Below, piece after piece: positions 17,286 through 25,560 of a stretch of 64,000 bases of DNA. Below the pieces are notes generated by a model. It was not told the DNA's origin. It ran no database searches and saw only the letters and a list, made by a program, of their open reading frames with translations. How positions within the stretch are numbered: the first letter of the stretch is position 1; every line of letters begins with the position of its first letter. The DNA lies in the NCBI GenBank assembly GCA_964529415.1, contig CAZGWD010000014.1, forward strand, positions 1 to 64,000, read 5' to 3'. The position numbers were made by a program, and so were the translations under genes. This DNA comes from CAYMPH01 sp964529415 (GTDB lineage: Bacteria > Spirochaetota > UBA4802 > UBA5550).

Positions 17286-18083
17286 CTATTTTTCATCCTC
17301 TTCAACAATTAAAAATTCATCATCATCCATTGGGGCCGCTGATTTATCTTTGATCTTTTTAGGAGCTGATTCATCGATAATTACATCATTTTCATCATCG
17401 AGAATTATATCATCCTCGTCATCATCTAAAAGGATAATTTCATCATCATCATTTTCCGCTTCGCTGGATACAGTTTCAACAACAACATTATTTTCTGCTG
17501 CTTCAGATTCATCATCAATGATAATAATATCGTCATCTTCTTCAATTGAAGGGGCTTCTGCTTTAACAGTTTCAACCTTTATATCATTATCTGATGATTT
17601 GGCAGCCATAACCGCTGCAGTTGCAGCTGCTGCAGCTCCGCCTACTGCTGCTGCAGCGCCCAGACCGGAAATTTTTGATGCCGGCTTGTTTTCTGCAGGT
17701 TTAGCAGATGCAGGCGCTTCCTGTTTTTCATCAAGTTTTGTAAAAGTATGAGAAGACGGTGAATCCTTTCTTGGTTCAGATTTTACAGAGGCAGAACCTG
17801 TCATAATTTCGAGTTTTCCGAGCAAGCCGAGTATTTTCTTCTCAAGAACCTCTTCCTTATCTTTGAGGTCTTTCAGTTCCTTTGTAGATAAATCAAGCTC
17901 TTTCTTTATTTTATCAATTTCCTGCTCTTTTTCCTCAAGAGCAAGCTTAACTTCCTCAACTTCACTTTTTAAAGTTTCATTATCGCTTTCAATTTTTGCG
18001 TTCTCAGATCTTAAATCCGTAATAAGCTGAAGCGCCTTAACTACCCTGTTTTCAAGCTCTTCAAGCTGCTGCATTGATATCAT
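17286..18083 (-). CDS. Coiled-coil protein with acidic low-complexity C-terminus, ZapA partner
   Basis: A 265-residue protein. Residues 5-95 form a long coiled coil starting QQLEELENRVVKALQLITDL, similar in style to ZapB-like division proteins. A linker rich in Ala and Ser follows, with the hydrophobic stretch GLGAAAAVGGAAAAATAAV at about 143-165. The last 90 residues are clusters of Asp/Glu and Ile. A strong GGAGG sits 7 bases before the ATG. Cotranscription with zapA suggests a role at the division ring. The acidic tail probably does not fold by itself. Function is inferred only from context. Confidence 0.65.
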   Translation of the reverse strand: MISMQQLEELENRVVKALQLITDLRSENAKIESDNETLKSEVEEVKLALEEKEQEIDKIKKELDLSTKELKDLKDKEEVLEKKILGLLGKLEIMTGSASVKSEPRKDSPSSHTFTKLDEKQEAPASAKPAENKPASKISGLGAAAAVGGAAAAATAAVMAAKSSDNDIKVETVKAEAPSIEEDDDIIIIDDESEAAENNVVVETVSSEAENDDDEIILLDDDEDDIILDDENDVIIDESAPKKIKDKSAAPMDDDEFLIVEEDEK

Positions 18084-18109
18084 TTCAATACCTCCGTATG
18101 TGGGGTGAA

Positions 18110-18165
18110 TTTTCCGATAAATTAATAAATATAATAATAAAATTACTACTTATATTATCGGAAAA
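18110..18165. promoter_or_regulatory. 11-bp perfect inverted repeat upstream of the coiled-coil/zapA operon
   Basis: TTTTCCGATAA (18110-18120) and TTATCGGAAAA (18155-18165) are perfect inverted arms separated by 34 AT-only or nearly AT-only bases. The inner arm ends 14 bases from the GGAGG of the operon. It could be an operator overlapping the promoter, or an RNA hairpin in the leader. Confidence 0.45.
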
Positions 18166-18339
18166 CCGGGTCTTATATCATTATTTATTACTGAAATATC
18201 AAAAAAAATAAGATATTAATTATTTCAGCATATCATTCAAAAAATATACAAATATTTATTAAAAATATCATAAAAAAACAAATTTCGCAAGTCAAGACTA
18301 ATTTTCAACTTTAGGTAATTAAAATATTACAGCATTTTC

Positions 18340-19266
18340 TTAAAACTGAATGCTGAAGTTAAGCCCGTAAACTTCAGTTGTGAAATTCTGATACGGTATT
18401 GGTGAGAAAATTGCATATAATCCGACATAAATTTCCTTTGTTATAAAAAAATTCGCACCAACTGAAAGAAATAATACCGGATCTGCACCTGCTGCTTTGA
18501 TCATAATGCCGCTTGAATCAATTGCATCTCTATAGAATCTGAATGAAATATTTGTTTCGAAAAAAGGAACAACAGGATAAATCGCGATGGTATTAACAGC
18601 AAGAGAAATAGTCATATAATCATTTTTCAGCCGTTCATAATATAAAAAGGCTTTTGAAGACATAAAATTCAATCCGAAGACATTTTCCCAGGTTACTGAA
18701 TTAAAAGGATCAATGTGAAATCCGCCATAGAAATCTTCAGAAGGTGCTGCACGAAAAGTATAAAACAAATTAAAATGCAGGAATACTTTATCAATTATAT
18801 CGAATTTAACTATTGGTCCGAATGTAATTTCATTATTTCCAAGGCTCAGGTTTCTCCATGTTGAATCGGTATAGGCATCTTTTCCGGTAGGGAAACGGAA
18901 TAATATCTGAAATGAAAAATGAATTGAATCGTTTAAAAGATCTCCAAGATACGAATGAACCTTTAAATACACATCTCCGATCTGATTTTGCGAATAGGCA
19001 TTTGGATTGTGAAGATGCAGGTAATCAAACAGAAACCAGATAGATAAAGATGACGTTATTCCAAGGCCAAGCGAGATCTGTTCCTTGCTGTAATAATTGT
19101 TTATATGATGCACTTCTTCTCTTAAATTAAATTCAATCTGATCTTCCGGTATTGCATAAACAGTTTCTGTCAGAGGCAGGGCAAAAGCTTCTGAAATAAT
19201 AAAGCCAGTATAAAAAAAGAGCGCCAAAAATATGGCGCACCTTTTAACTTTTGCAATGTTTTTCAT
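18340..19266 (-). CDS. Putative outer-membrane beta-barrel protein
   Basis: A 308-residue protein with a signal peptide at about 1-29 (cleavage near SEAFA). The mature part is a run of amphipathic strands with aromatic borders (for example FHIDPFNSVTWENVFGLNF, TISLAVNTIAIYPVVPF), and it ends in the aromatic NFSIQF, as outer-membrane barrels do for BAM recognition. The function (porin or transport) cannot be told. It starts 13 bases after rplT without a strong ribosome-binding site, so it may be read from the ribosomal-protein transcript. Confidence 0.65.
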   Translation of the reverse strand: MKNIAKVKRCAIFLALFFYTGFIISEAFALPLTETVYAIPEDQIEFNLREEVHHINNYYSKEQISLGLGITSSLSIWFLFDYLHLHNPNAYSQNQIGDVYLKVHSYLGDLLNDSIHFSFQILFRFPTGKDAYTDSTWRNLSLGNNEITFGPIVKFDIIDKVFLHFNLFYTFRAAPSEDFYGGFHIDPFNSVTWENVFGLNFMSSKAFLYYERLKNDYMTISLAVNTIAIYPVVPFFETNISFRFYRDAIDSSGIMIKAAGADPVLFLSVGANFFITKEIYVGLYAIFSPIPYQNFTTEVYGLNFSIQF

Positions 19267-19279
19267 TATAAAGCAGGTT

Positions 19280-19636
19280 TCAGGCAGCTTTTACCTGAAC
19301 CTTTTCAACAAGTTTTCTGAAAGCATTCATGTCCTTAACAGCCATTTCAGCAAGCATTTTTCTGTTTAAATCCACATTGGATTTTTTCAATGCTGATATT
19401 AATCTGCTGTATGAAATTCCGCAAAGACGGGCTGCAGCTCCGATTCTGATAATCCAGAGGCTTCTGAAATCTCTTTTCTTCAGTCTTCTGTGGATGTAAG
19501 AATACTGAAGTGCTTTTCTTCTGGCATCTTTAGCTGTTCTGAAAAGCTTGCTTCTTGCACCGTAAAAACCTTTTACATCTTTTAAAACTCTTTTTGCCCT
19601 TTTATGGTGGACAAGTCCTGTTGTCGCTCTTGGCAT
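19280..19636 (-). CDS. rplT: 50S ribosomal protein L20
   Basis: A 118-residue 23S rRNA-binding protein of normal length. The N-terminus MPRATTGLVHHKRAKRVLK and the motifs GFYGARSKLFRTAK and LRSLWIIRIGAAARL-like RSLWIIRIGAAARLCGISYS are diagnostic. It is needed early in large-subunit assembly and in many bacteria represses its own operon. Here it closes the thrS-infC-rpmI-rplT cluster. GAGG precedes the ATG. Confidence 0.98.
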   Translation of the reverse strand: MPRATTGLVHHKRAKRVLKDVKGFYGARSKLFRTAKDARRKALQYSYIHRRLKKRDFRSLWIIRIGAAARLCGISYSRLISALKKSNVDLNRKMLAEMAVKDMNAFRKLVEKVQVKAA

Positions 19637-19669
19637 ATATTCCTCGCAGAAAAATTATTATTATTACGC

Positions 19670-19867
19670 TTATGCGTATGGCAGCATTCTCTTAACTTTA
19701 TGTATCTCAGCTACGCTTGCCAAGCCTGTACCTCTGAGAGATCTTTTTCTTTTTGATGATTTTTTCTCAAGCAGATGGCTTTTATAACCATTTGCCTTAA
19801 CCACTTTACCATTTTTTGTAATCTTGAATCTTTTCTTAGCGCCGCTGTTTGACTTCATCTTTGGCAT
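19670..19867 (-). CDS. rpmI: 50S ribosomal protein L35
   Basis: A 65-residue, very basic protein starting MPKMKSNSGAKKRFKITKNG, the standard L35 N-terminus, and ending VAEIHKVKRMLPYA. It lies 28 bases after infC and 33 bases before rplT, the order seen in most bacteria. AGGGG precedes the ATG. Confidence 0.98.
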   Translation of the reverse strand: MPKMKSNSGAKKRFKITKNGKVVKANGYKSHLLEKKSSKRKRSLRGTGLASVAEIHKVKRMLPYA

Positions 19868-19895
19868 AAATATCCCCTATTATTTCAATTTATAT

Positions 19896-20426
19896 TTAAA
19901 TTTTGGCCTGTGATATTTTCGGAACAAGCCACATTGTAATATTTCTTCCTTCCTGAGATGCCGGCTTTTCAATATTTGCTGCATCCATAAGGCTTTCCTG
20001 AACTTTATTCATTACATCAAATCCAAGGGAAGTATGCGCCATTTCTCTTCCTCTAAACATAAGGGTTACTTTTACTTTGTCGCCCTTTAGAAGAAATTCT
20101 CTTGCGTGCTTAACCTTGTGCTCAAAATCATGTGAATCAATTCCAGGTCTTACCTTGATTTCTTTAACATGAATTATTTTCTGCTTTTTTTTGGCTTCTT
20201 TTGCTCTTTTAATAGTTTCAAATCTGAATTTGCTGTAATCAACTATCTTTACAACCGGCGGATCCTGATCCTGTGAAATTTCAACCAAATCCTGTCCTTT
20301 TGCTTTAGCCATCTCAATCGCAGCTGCAATATCAACAACTTCCTGACCGCCTTCTTCTCCGACAAGTCTAACCTTGGCAGATCTGATTTCCTCGTTTATT
20401 CTATGGTTCTGAAATTTTTCGCTAAT
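19896..20426 (-). CDS. infC: Translation initiation factor IF-3, ATT start
   Basis: A 176-residue factor that keeps 30S subunits free and checks the initiator tRNA and start codon. The frame extends 38 codons above the first ATG and begins ATT-AGC-GAA-AAA, translating to the typical N-terminal domain (ISEKFQNHRINEEIRSAKVR, then VRLVGEEGGQ). The C-terminal domain holds VKEIKVRPGIDSHDFEHK and VKVTLMFRGREMAHTSLG. A strong GGGGGAGG sits 6 bases before the ATT. In E. coli infC also starts at AUU and IF-3 represses its own translation by discriminating against it. The same feedback is likely here. Confidence 0.95.
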   Translation of the reverse strand: MSEKFQNHRINEEIRSAKVRLVGEEGGQEVVDIAAAIEMAKAKGQDLVEISQDQDPPVVKIVDYSKFRFETIKRAKEAKKKQKIIHVKEIKVRPGIDSHDFEHKVKHAREFLLKGDKVKVTLMFRGREMAHTSLGFDVMNKVQESLMDAANIEKPASQEGRNITMWLVPKISQAKI

Positions 20427-20432
20427 GACGAA

Positions 20433-20440
20433 CCTCCCCC
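20433..20440 (-). promoter_or_regulatory. Strong ribosome-binding site that sets the ATT start of infC
   Basis: GGGGGAGG, 6 bases upstream of ATT at 20426-20424. No ATG, GTG or TTG lies at a suitable distance. It supports a rare start codon for IF-3. An AAAGCC...GGCTTT hairpin (20455-20483) lies just upstream in the thrS-infC gap. Confidence 0.85.
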
Positions 20441-20526
20441 TGTAATAAAGATATAAAGCCAGAATGAATAAAGTAGGGGCTTTAAATCAACAAATTTTTT
20501 CCTATTAATTTCAAAAATAACGCTTT

Positions 20527-22446
20527 TTACACTTTAGAATCAGCTTCCTCTTTCAAAATTTTAATAAATTCATCAACTGACATGATTTTTGAATCATTTT
20601 CGCCGCGTTTTCGAACTGAAAGATTTCCGCTCTCCACTTCTTTGTTCCCTGCTACACAAATATACGGAACCTTCTGCCCGATAGCTGCCTTTATTTTATA
20701 TCCGATAGATTCATTTCTTAAATCCAAAGATGGGCGCATATTCACAGAAAGCATTCTGCTTTTTATGTCTTTTAAATAATTTTCCTGCTCCTCAGTTACA
20801 TTTATCAGCACTGCCTGTACAGGAGAAAGCCACACAGGGAATTTTCCAGCATAATGCTCAATTAAAATGCCGAAGAACCTTTCAAGCGATCCGAGGAGCG
20901 CCCTGTGCACCATATACGGCCTTTGTTTCTGCCCATCTTCGCCAATATAATATATATCAAATCTTTCAGGCAGATTAAAATCGAACTGAATTGTTGTCAT
21001 CTGCCATTCACGCCCCAGAGCATCTCTTACCTTGAGATCAATTTTGGGACCGTAAAAAGCGCCGCCGCCTTCATCAATCTCAATATTCAGATTTTCAGAT
21101 TCAACAGCTTTCATAAGGGAGTTCTTAGCTGTTTCCCATTTATCATTATCTCCGACACTTTTTTCAGGCTTTGTTGCAAGATATGCCTTTATATCAGTAA
21201 AACCTAAAATCTTCCACATTCTGAGAGAGAATCTTAAAACCTCAGCAACCTCGGATTCGATCTGCGCTTCTGTGCAGAAAATATGCGCATCATCCTGGGT
21301 AAAACCTCTGACTCTGAGCAGGCCGTGAAGAACGCCGGATTTTTCGTATCTGTAGACAGTACCAAGTTCCGCCCAGCGCAGAGGAAGGTCACGGTATGAA
21401 TGAAGTGATGTCTGATATATCTTTATGTGGAAAGGGCAATTCATCGGTTTTATATAGTATTCATTCCCGTCAACATCCATAGGTGAATACATATTCTCAC
21501 TGTAAAAATCCAGATGGCCTGATGTTTCCCAGAGAGTTGATCTTCCAACATGCGGAGTGTACAACAATTCATATCCGCCGGCAAAATGCTCCTGTCTCCA
21601 CCAGTCTTCAAGTATTGATCTGATCCTGGCGCCTTTTGGATGCCAGTAGATTAAACCGCCGCCCGCATCCTCATGTGTGCTGTACAGATCAAGGTCCTTC
21701 CCAAGTTTTCTGTGATCGCGCTTTTTTATTTCCTCAAGAAAATCCAGGTGTTTTTTAAGATCCTTTGGATCCGGGAATGCAGTGCCGTAAATTCTCTGGA
21801 GCATTCTGTTTTTTTCATCACCTCTCCAGTAAGCACCGGCCAATGAAAGCAGCTTAAAAGATTTTATTGCTCCGGTTTTTGTCAGATGCGGCCCGCGGCA
21901 GAGGTCAGTGAACTCACCCTGTTTATATATTGAAACAGTTTCTGCCCCGAGATCTTTTATCATTTCTGCTTTATATGGTTCGTTTATTTTTTCAAAAAAC
22001 TTTACCGCTTCAGCAGAAGGTAATTCCTCTCTGGTTATATCAAAACTTTCATCCGCAATTTTTTTCATTTCAGCTTCAATTTTTTCGAAGTCTTCAACTG
22101 CAATCCGCTCTTCAATATCAAAATCATAGTAAAAACCGTTTTCAATGGCCGGACCTATTGCAATTTTCGCGCCGGGATAAATCCTTTTAACAGCCTGCGC
22201 CATCAGGTGAGATGCGGAATGCCAGAATATATCTTTTCCTTCAGGGGAATCAAATGTTATAACATGCAGCAGAGCATCGGTTTCAACTTTATATGAAAGA
22301 TCACGCAAATCTCCATTTATCTTAACTGCAAGAGCAGCCTTCTGAAGGCCTTTACCTATTTTTCCTACGATATCAAAAGAAGTTGAGCCTTTTTCAGCTT
22401 CTATGACTTTTGAATCCGGCAGTGTTAATTTAATAATTCCGCTCAT
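20527..22446 (-). CDS. thrS: Threonyl-tRNA synthetase
   Basis: A 639-residue enzyme charging tRNA-Thr, full length. An N-terminal TGS domain (about 1-62) is followed by the editing domain with HSASHLMAQA and the later C-R-G-P-H. The class II catalytic core follows (motif 1 region, YIKPMNCPFHI with the zinc Cys, YRYEKSGVLHGLLRVRGFTQDD, and motif 3 ending VHRALLGSLERFFG), then the anticodon-binding domain (VQAVLINVTEEQ). AAGAGG lies 8 bases before the ATG. No T-box leader is seen; the upstream gap contains an inverted-repeat element. Confidence 0.98.
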   Translation of the reverse strand: MSGIIKLTLPDSKVIEAEKGSTSFDIVGKIGKGLQKAALAVKINGDLRDLSYKVETDALLHVITFDSPEGKDIFWHSASHLMAQAVKRIYPGAKIAIGPAIENGFYYDFDIEERIAVEDFEKIEAEMKKIADESFDITREELPSAEAVKFFEKINEPYKAEMIKDLGAETVSIYKQGEFTDLCRGPHLTKTGAIKSFKLLSLAGAYWRGDEKNRMLQRIYGTAFPDPKDLKKHLDFLEEIKKRDHRKLGKDLDLYSTHEDAGGGLIYWHPKGARIRSILEDWWRQEHFAGGYELLYTPHVGRSTLWETSGHLDFYSENMYSPMDVDGNEYYIKPMNCPFHIKIYQTSLHSYRDLPLRWAELGTVYRYEKSGVLHGLLRVRGFTQDDAHIFCTEAQIESEVAEVLRFSLRMWKILGFTDIKAYLATKPEKSVGDNDKWETAKNSLMKAVESENLNIEIDEGGGAFYGPKIDLKVRDALGREWQMTTIQFDFNLPERFDIYYIGEDGQKQRPYMVHRALLGSLERFFGILIEHYAGKFPVWLSPVQAVLINVTEEQENYLKDIKSRMLSVNMRPSLDLRNESIGYKIKAAIGQKVPYICVAGNKEVESGNLSVRKRGENDSKIMSVDEFIKILKEEADSKV

Positions 22447-22478
22447 GAGTATTACCTCTTAAAAAATTTTCTCTTAAA

Positions 22479-22582
22479 ATGTGTAAGATTGGGGGATTTA
22501 AGAGATGGATGAGATGATGGAGATAAAAAGTAATAAATACCTCCTTATCTCTTCTATCCCCATATCTCCAGTTCTTACACAT
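22479..22582. repeat. Long imperfect inverted repeat, TGTGTAAGA family, copy 1
   Basis: The 104-bp element begins ATGTGTAAGA and ends TCTTACACAT, which are exact reverse complements. Inside, the left half is rich in GGAGAT/GAGATG and the right half in ATCTCC/ATCTCTTC, so the whole could fold into one long hairpin. There is no reading frame. It lies between thrS and the oxidoreductase gene. Similar elements lie at 24314-24453 and 34603-34720. Confidence 0.8.
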
Positions 22583-22667
22583 ATAAAATCAGAAGATATA
22601 TTTATTGATAATATAATTATTTATACATGAAAATAAACCGGTGTAATTTAATCAATATATTAATATT

Positions 22668-24236
22668 TCAAATTCCGTCCATTGCATTTCTTATCTTTTT
22701 AAATTCCGTCTTATTTTCTTTTTTTAAAATCAGCAGGCTCACATTCGAAGCGGATTTAACGCCAATCGGCACACCACCGCCGTATTCAGCCCAGTGACCA
22801 GCAAGAAACAGGTTTTTCACAGGTGTTATATTATGAGCCAGTTTACTTTTAATATTTTTATCTGTAGGGCTTGCGCCCATTATGCTTCCATCACGGTTTT
22901 TTGTATATCTCCAGTATGATATCGGAGTTGATATTTCCAGAACATTTATATGCTTTCTTATATTAATCTTCAGCATTTTTTCAACTCTATCAATCATAAT
23001 ATCAGCAAATTCTTTTTTGAATTTTTTATATGCGTCGCCCCTGCTGAAATTTTTTCCAGTTTTCCAGTAATTTTCATAATCCATCCAGGCAGCGCAATGT
23101 ATGGTCATGGTTGATTTTCCTTTTGGCGCAAGCGAGTTGTCTCTTGCTGTAGGAACCTGGACGATCAGAGGGATTTTATGAGGATCACGTCCGGAATGTC
23201 CCTCTCTGGAAAGATTCTCAATTGTGAGGCAAGCCATTTCTTCATTAAAGCCGAGACTGGAAGTTTCACAATCGAGCCCTATAAATAAAGTAACGCTTGA
23301 ATAATACAGGTCTGCATCTTTTATTTTGTTTATCAGCTTTACTGGAACAGCTCCTGCAGGAAGCATTTTCTCATAAAGGCTTTCAACATCACATGCAGCT
23401 ATAATATATTTAGAATAAATTTTATGCCCGTCAGCAAGTGCAACTCCAACGGCTTTTTTGTCTTCAACAAGAACTTTTTCAACAGCAGACTTCAAAAATA
23501 ATACGGATGATGTTTTTCTAATTTTGCTGACCAGCCAGTTTACAAAAACTTCAGCGCCGCCCTTAGGCGGATACTGGAAGTCACCTATAAATGCCCAGCA
23601 GAATGGCATAATAACTGCCATAAATTTCTCTTCACTCGGAAAAATTTTCTTTATGGATTCATTTTTGAAATATAAATTCAAGCCATGATCAGCTGACATT
23701 CTCAGGTATTTCCAAATTGGTATAACCCACCATAACATTTTAACCCCGAAAATTGCCTTTTCAGGCAATGTCATAGTATCAATAGAACGCATACGGTCGT
23801 TTACAATATCAAAATGTTTCCCGAGTTTTCTGCAGTCTTCAAAAAATTTTATTATATTGCTTTTTTCATCAGGAAAATCAATAATTAACTGATTACGCAA
23901 AGCGTACGGATCATCAGTCAGCAGATAATCAAAAGAATTACTTTTATATCTGCGGATATTCTTCATAGCTGTAGATTTAGGGTAGTCTGATCCTATATAT
24001 TTAAAAATTCTGCTAACCAGACCGTTTTCTTTACACTGATTCAGCCATTGAATGGAACTGTCAAAAGAAAATCCTTTCCTCTTAAAACCCATCAAATATC
24101 CGCCGGGTCTTGACTGCTCTTCAAGCACAACAACATTGAGTCCGGATTTAGAAAGAAGAGCTGCAGCAGTGAGCCCTGTAATACCTGCACCAATAACAAT
24201 TACATCGCAATGTGACGGCAAACTACTTTTAGACAT
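22668..24236 (-). CDS. FAD-dependent phytoene-desaturase/carotenoid-isomerase-like oxidoreductase
   Basis: A 522-residue flavoprotein of the CrtI/CrtISO/retinol-saturase group. The N-terminal dinucleotide fold has VIVIGAGITGLTAAALLSKSG, then EEQSRPGGYLMGF. The C-terminal FAD-closing motif is NLFLAGHWAEYGGGVPIGVKSASN. Such enzymes desaturate or isomerise polyenes and related lipids; the true substrate is not clear because no carotenoid genes are nearby. AAGGA precedes the ATG. It is flanked on both sides by the same inverted-repeat element, and might have been moved or copied with them. Confidence 0.82.
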   Translation of the reverse strand: MSKSSLPSHCDVIVIGAGITGLTAAALLSKSGLNVVVLEEQSRPGGYLMGFKRKGFSFDSSIQWLNQCKENGLVSRIFKYIGSDYPKSTAMKNIRRYKSNSFDYLLTDDPYALRNQLIIDFPDEKSNIIKFFEDCRKLGKHFDIVNDRMRSIDTMTLPEKAIFGVKMLWWVIPIWKYLRMSADHGLNLYFKNESIKKIFPSEEKFMAVIMPFCWAFIGDFQYPPKGGAEVFVNWLVSKIRKTSSVLFLKSAVEKVLVEDKKAVGVALADGHKIYSKYIIAACDVESLYEKMLPAGAVPVKLINKIKDADLYYSSVTLFIGLDCETSSLGFNEEMACLTIENLSREGHSGRDPHKIPLIVQVPTARDNSLAPKGKSTMTIHCAAWMDYENYWKTGKNFSRGDAYKKFKKEFADIMIDRVEKMLKINIRKHINVLEISTPISYWRYTKNRDGSIMGASPTDKNIKSKLAHNITPVKNLFLAGHWAEYGGGVPIGVKSASNVSLLILKKENKTEFKKIRNAMDGI

Positions 24237-24313
24237 GTATTATAATCCTTTGAATTGCTTTTAATGTGCAGTTTTTTTATACCCAACCATTGACCATTGA
24301 TGGGGATTAAGAA

Positions 24314-24453
24314 ATGTGTAAGATGTGGAGATATGGGAATGTAAAGAGATCGGGGAGATATTAATAAAAATTACATTATATTGCATGTAAAATTTATATT
24401 GATTCCGTTATCTCCTTATCTCTTCCATCTCCATATCACCTTTTCTTACACAT
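24314..24453. repeat. Long imperfect inverted repeat, TGTGTAAGA family, copy 2
   Basis: A 140-bp element with ends ATGTGTAAGA and TCTTACACAT. The arms include GTGGAGATATGGGAATG on the left and CATCTCCATATCACC on the right, separated by an AT-rich centre. It lies between the CsgG-like gene and the oxidoreductase gene, on the opposite side of the latter from copy 1. Confidence 0.8.
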
Positions 24454-24500
24454 GAATTTGGGCAGCAGAGAGCCCATCAATGGGGAAGGAATAATATAAT

Positions 24501-25343
24501 CTATTCAGACAATACCCCGACCCATTTGCCATTTGCACCATTGGAAACCTGATAATAAGTACCCTCAATTTTTTTCAAATCTTCAACTATTTTAAACTCA
24601 AAATTGCCGTATCCATATGAAGCTTTATAATAACCAATAATTTTATTTCCTGATATCTGGCCTTTTAATTCAGCTGTTCCGTATGATTCAATTGACTGGC
24701 CTGTAACATTATTGCCATCAATATTAAAAATAATTTTCCCGCCTGGATGATCTCCAGATCCGTCGGAATATACTGAATTATACGTGTAGCTTTTTTTTAT
24801 ATCATGGAAATAGCTGCTTTTAGAAATTTCATTGTTTTTTGCTGTAGAAACTTTATTCTCCGGAACTTCCAGCTTAAATATCAGATATGCCAGATTTTTA
24901 ACTTTCTCTGGCAGTTCATTTTCTGTATTTGAGCTTATTGTTGAACCCTGGATTATTTTACTTGTTGTACTGTCAACTATCCGCGCATTGATTGTATATG
25001 TATTTCCGGTTTTTGAAACTGATCCAAGTATGATATAGTCTGCAGCAAGGAGTTTGCCTATTTTTTCTGATTCTTTTTCATCAACCGCACCGGATAATGA
25101 AAGCTCCTGCTCTTTCATGATTTTATTCAGCTGTTCGCGCTCAATTATAATATAATCTTTCTGATTTATTGTAGTTACCATGCCTCTGAAAAGTTCAGAT
25201 AAGGCAGCTCCAAGCTCCTGATCGGACTTGATGCTCGTAAAATTTACAACAACAAGAGTTTTTTCTTTTGCAGTTAATGATGTTAGCTGAACTGCCGCAA
25301 AGACCATAAGGGTAAAAATCAGAATATTTCTTTTCTTATTCAT
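24501..25343 (-). CDS. CsgG/LpoB-like periplasmic protein with beta-rich C-terminal domain
   Basis: A 280-residue exported protein with a signal peptide at about 1-24. Residues 28-160 resemble the CsgG/FlgO/LpoB fold: TLVVVNFTS, a helix with LGAALSELFRGMV, DYIIIEREQLNKIMKEQ, IGKLLAADYIILGSVSK and NARIVDSTTSKII. The C-terminal 90 residues (for example KIIGYYKASYGYGNFEFKIVEDLKKIEGTYY) form repeated beta strands and are not part of that fold. It lacks a lipobox Cys. It may assemble or sense envelope structures. AGGAG precedes the ATG. Confidence 0.7.
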   Translation of the reverse strand: MNKKRNILIFTLMVFAAVQLTSLTAKEKTLVVVNFTSIKSDQELGAALSELFRGMVTTINQKDYIIIEREQLNKIMKEQELSLSGAVDEKESEKIGKLLAADYIILGSVSKTGNTYTINARIVDSTTSKIIQGSTISSNTENELPEKVKNLAYLIFKLEVPENKVSTAKNNEISKSSYFHDIKKSYTYNSVYSDGSGDHPGGKIIFNIDGNNVTGQSIESYGTAELKGQISGNKIIGYYKASYGYGNFEFKIVEDLKKIEGTYYQVSNGANGKWVGVLSE

Positions 25344-25427
25344 ATCGTGACTCCTAAAATAAAATGAGGTTTGAAAAAATTTTATAAAGATTATAAATGG
25401 CGTGCTGTATATTTTTCTAAAAGGAAC

Positions 25428-25501
25428 TGGGCGATACTGGATTCGAACCGGTGACTTCCTGCATGTCGAGCAGGCGCTCTAACCAACTGAGCTAATCGCC
25501 C
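25428..25501 (-). tRNA. tRNA-Val (GAC)
   Basis: The minus strand gives GGGCGATTAGCTCAGTTGG, a D arm, an anticodon stem CCTGC/GCAGG with loop TCGACAT (anticodon GAC), GGTTCGAATCC in the T arm, and a matching acceptor ATCGCCC. CCA is not encoded. Its 5' end is only four bases from an intrinsic terminator of the upstream glycosyltransferase gene. Confidence 0.96.
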
Positions 25502-25504
25502 TAT

Positions 25505-25537
25505 AAAAAAACTGCTTAATAATTAAATTAAGCAGTT
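25505..25537 (-). terminator. Rho-independent terminator of the glycosyltransferase gene
   Basis: Minus-strand arms AACTGCTTAAT and ATTAAGCAGTT are a perfect 11-pair stem around a six-base loop, followed by a run of T. It starts 24 bases after the glycosyltransferase stop and ends almost against the tRNA-Val 5' end. Confidence 0.88.
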
Positions 25538-25560
25538 AAATATAGATATAAAATATAAAA

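Noticed and set aside
17350..17751. A serine-rich open frame on the plus strand opposite the acidic coiled-coil gene
   Set aside because: It mirrors the Asp/Glu codons of the minus-strand gene, has poly-Ser composition and no ribosome-binding site.
20313..20426. IF-3 starting at the first ATG (20312)
   Set aside because: This would remove 38 residues of the conserved N-terminal domain; the ATT with GGGGGAGG fits the family.
22447..22667. A T-box leader for thrS
   Set aside because: The T-box bulge sequence is absent; the gap is occupied by the inverted-repeat element.
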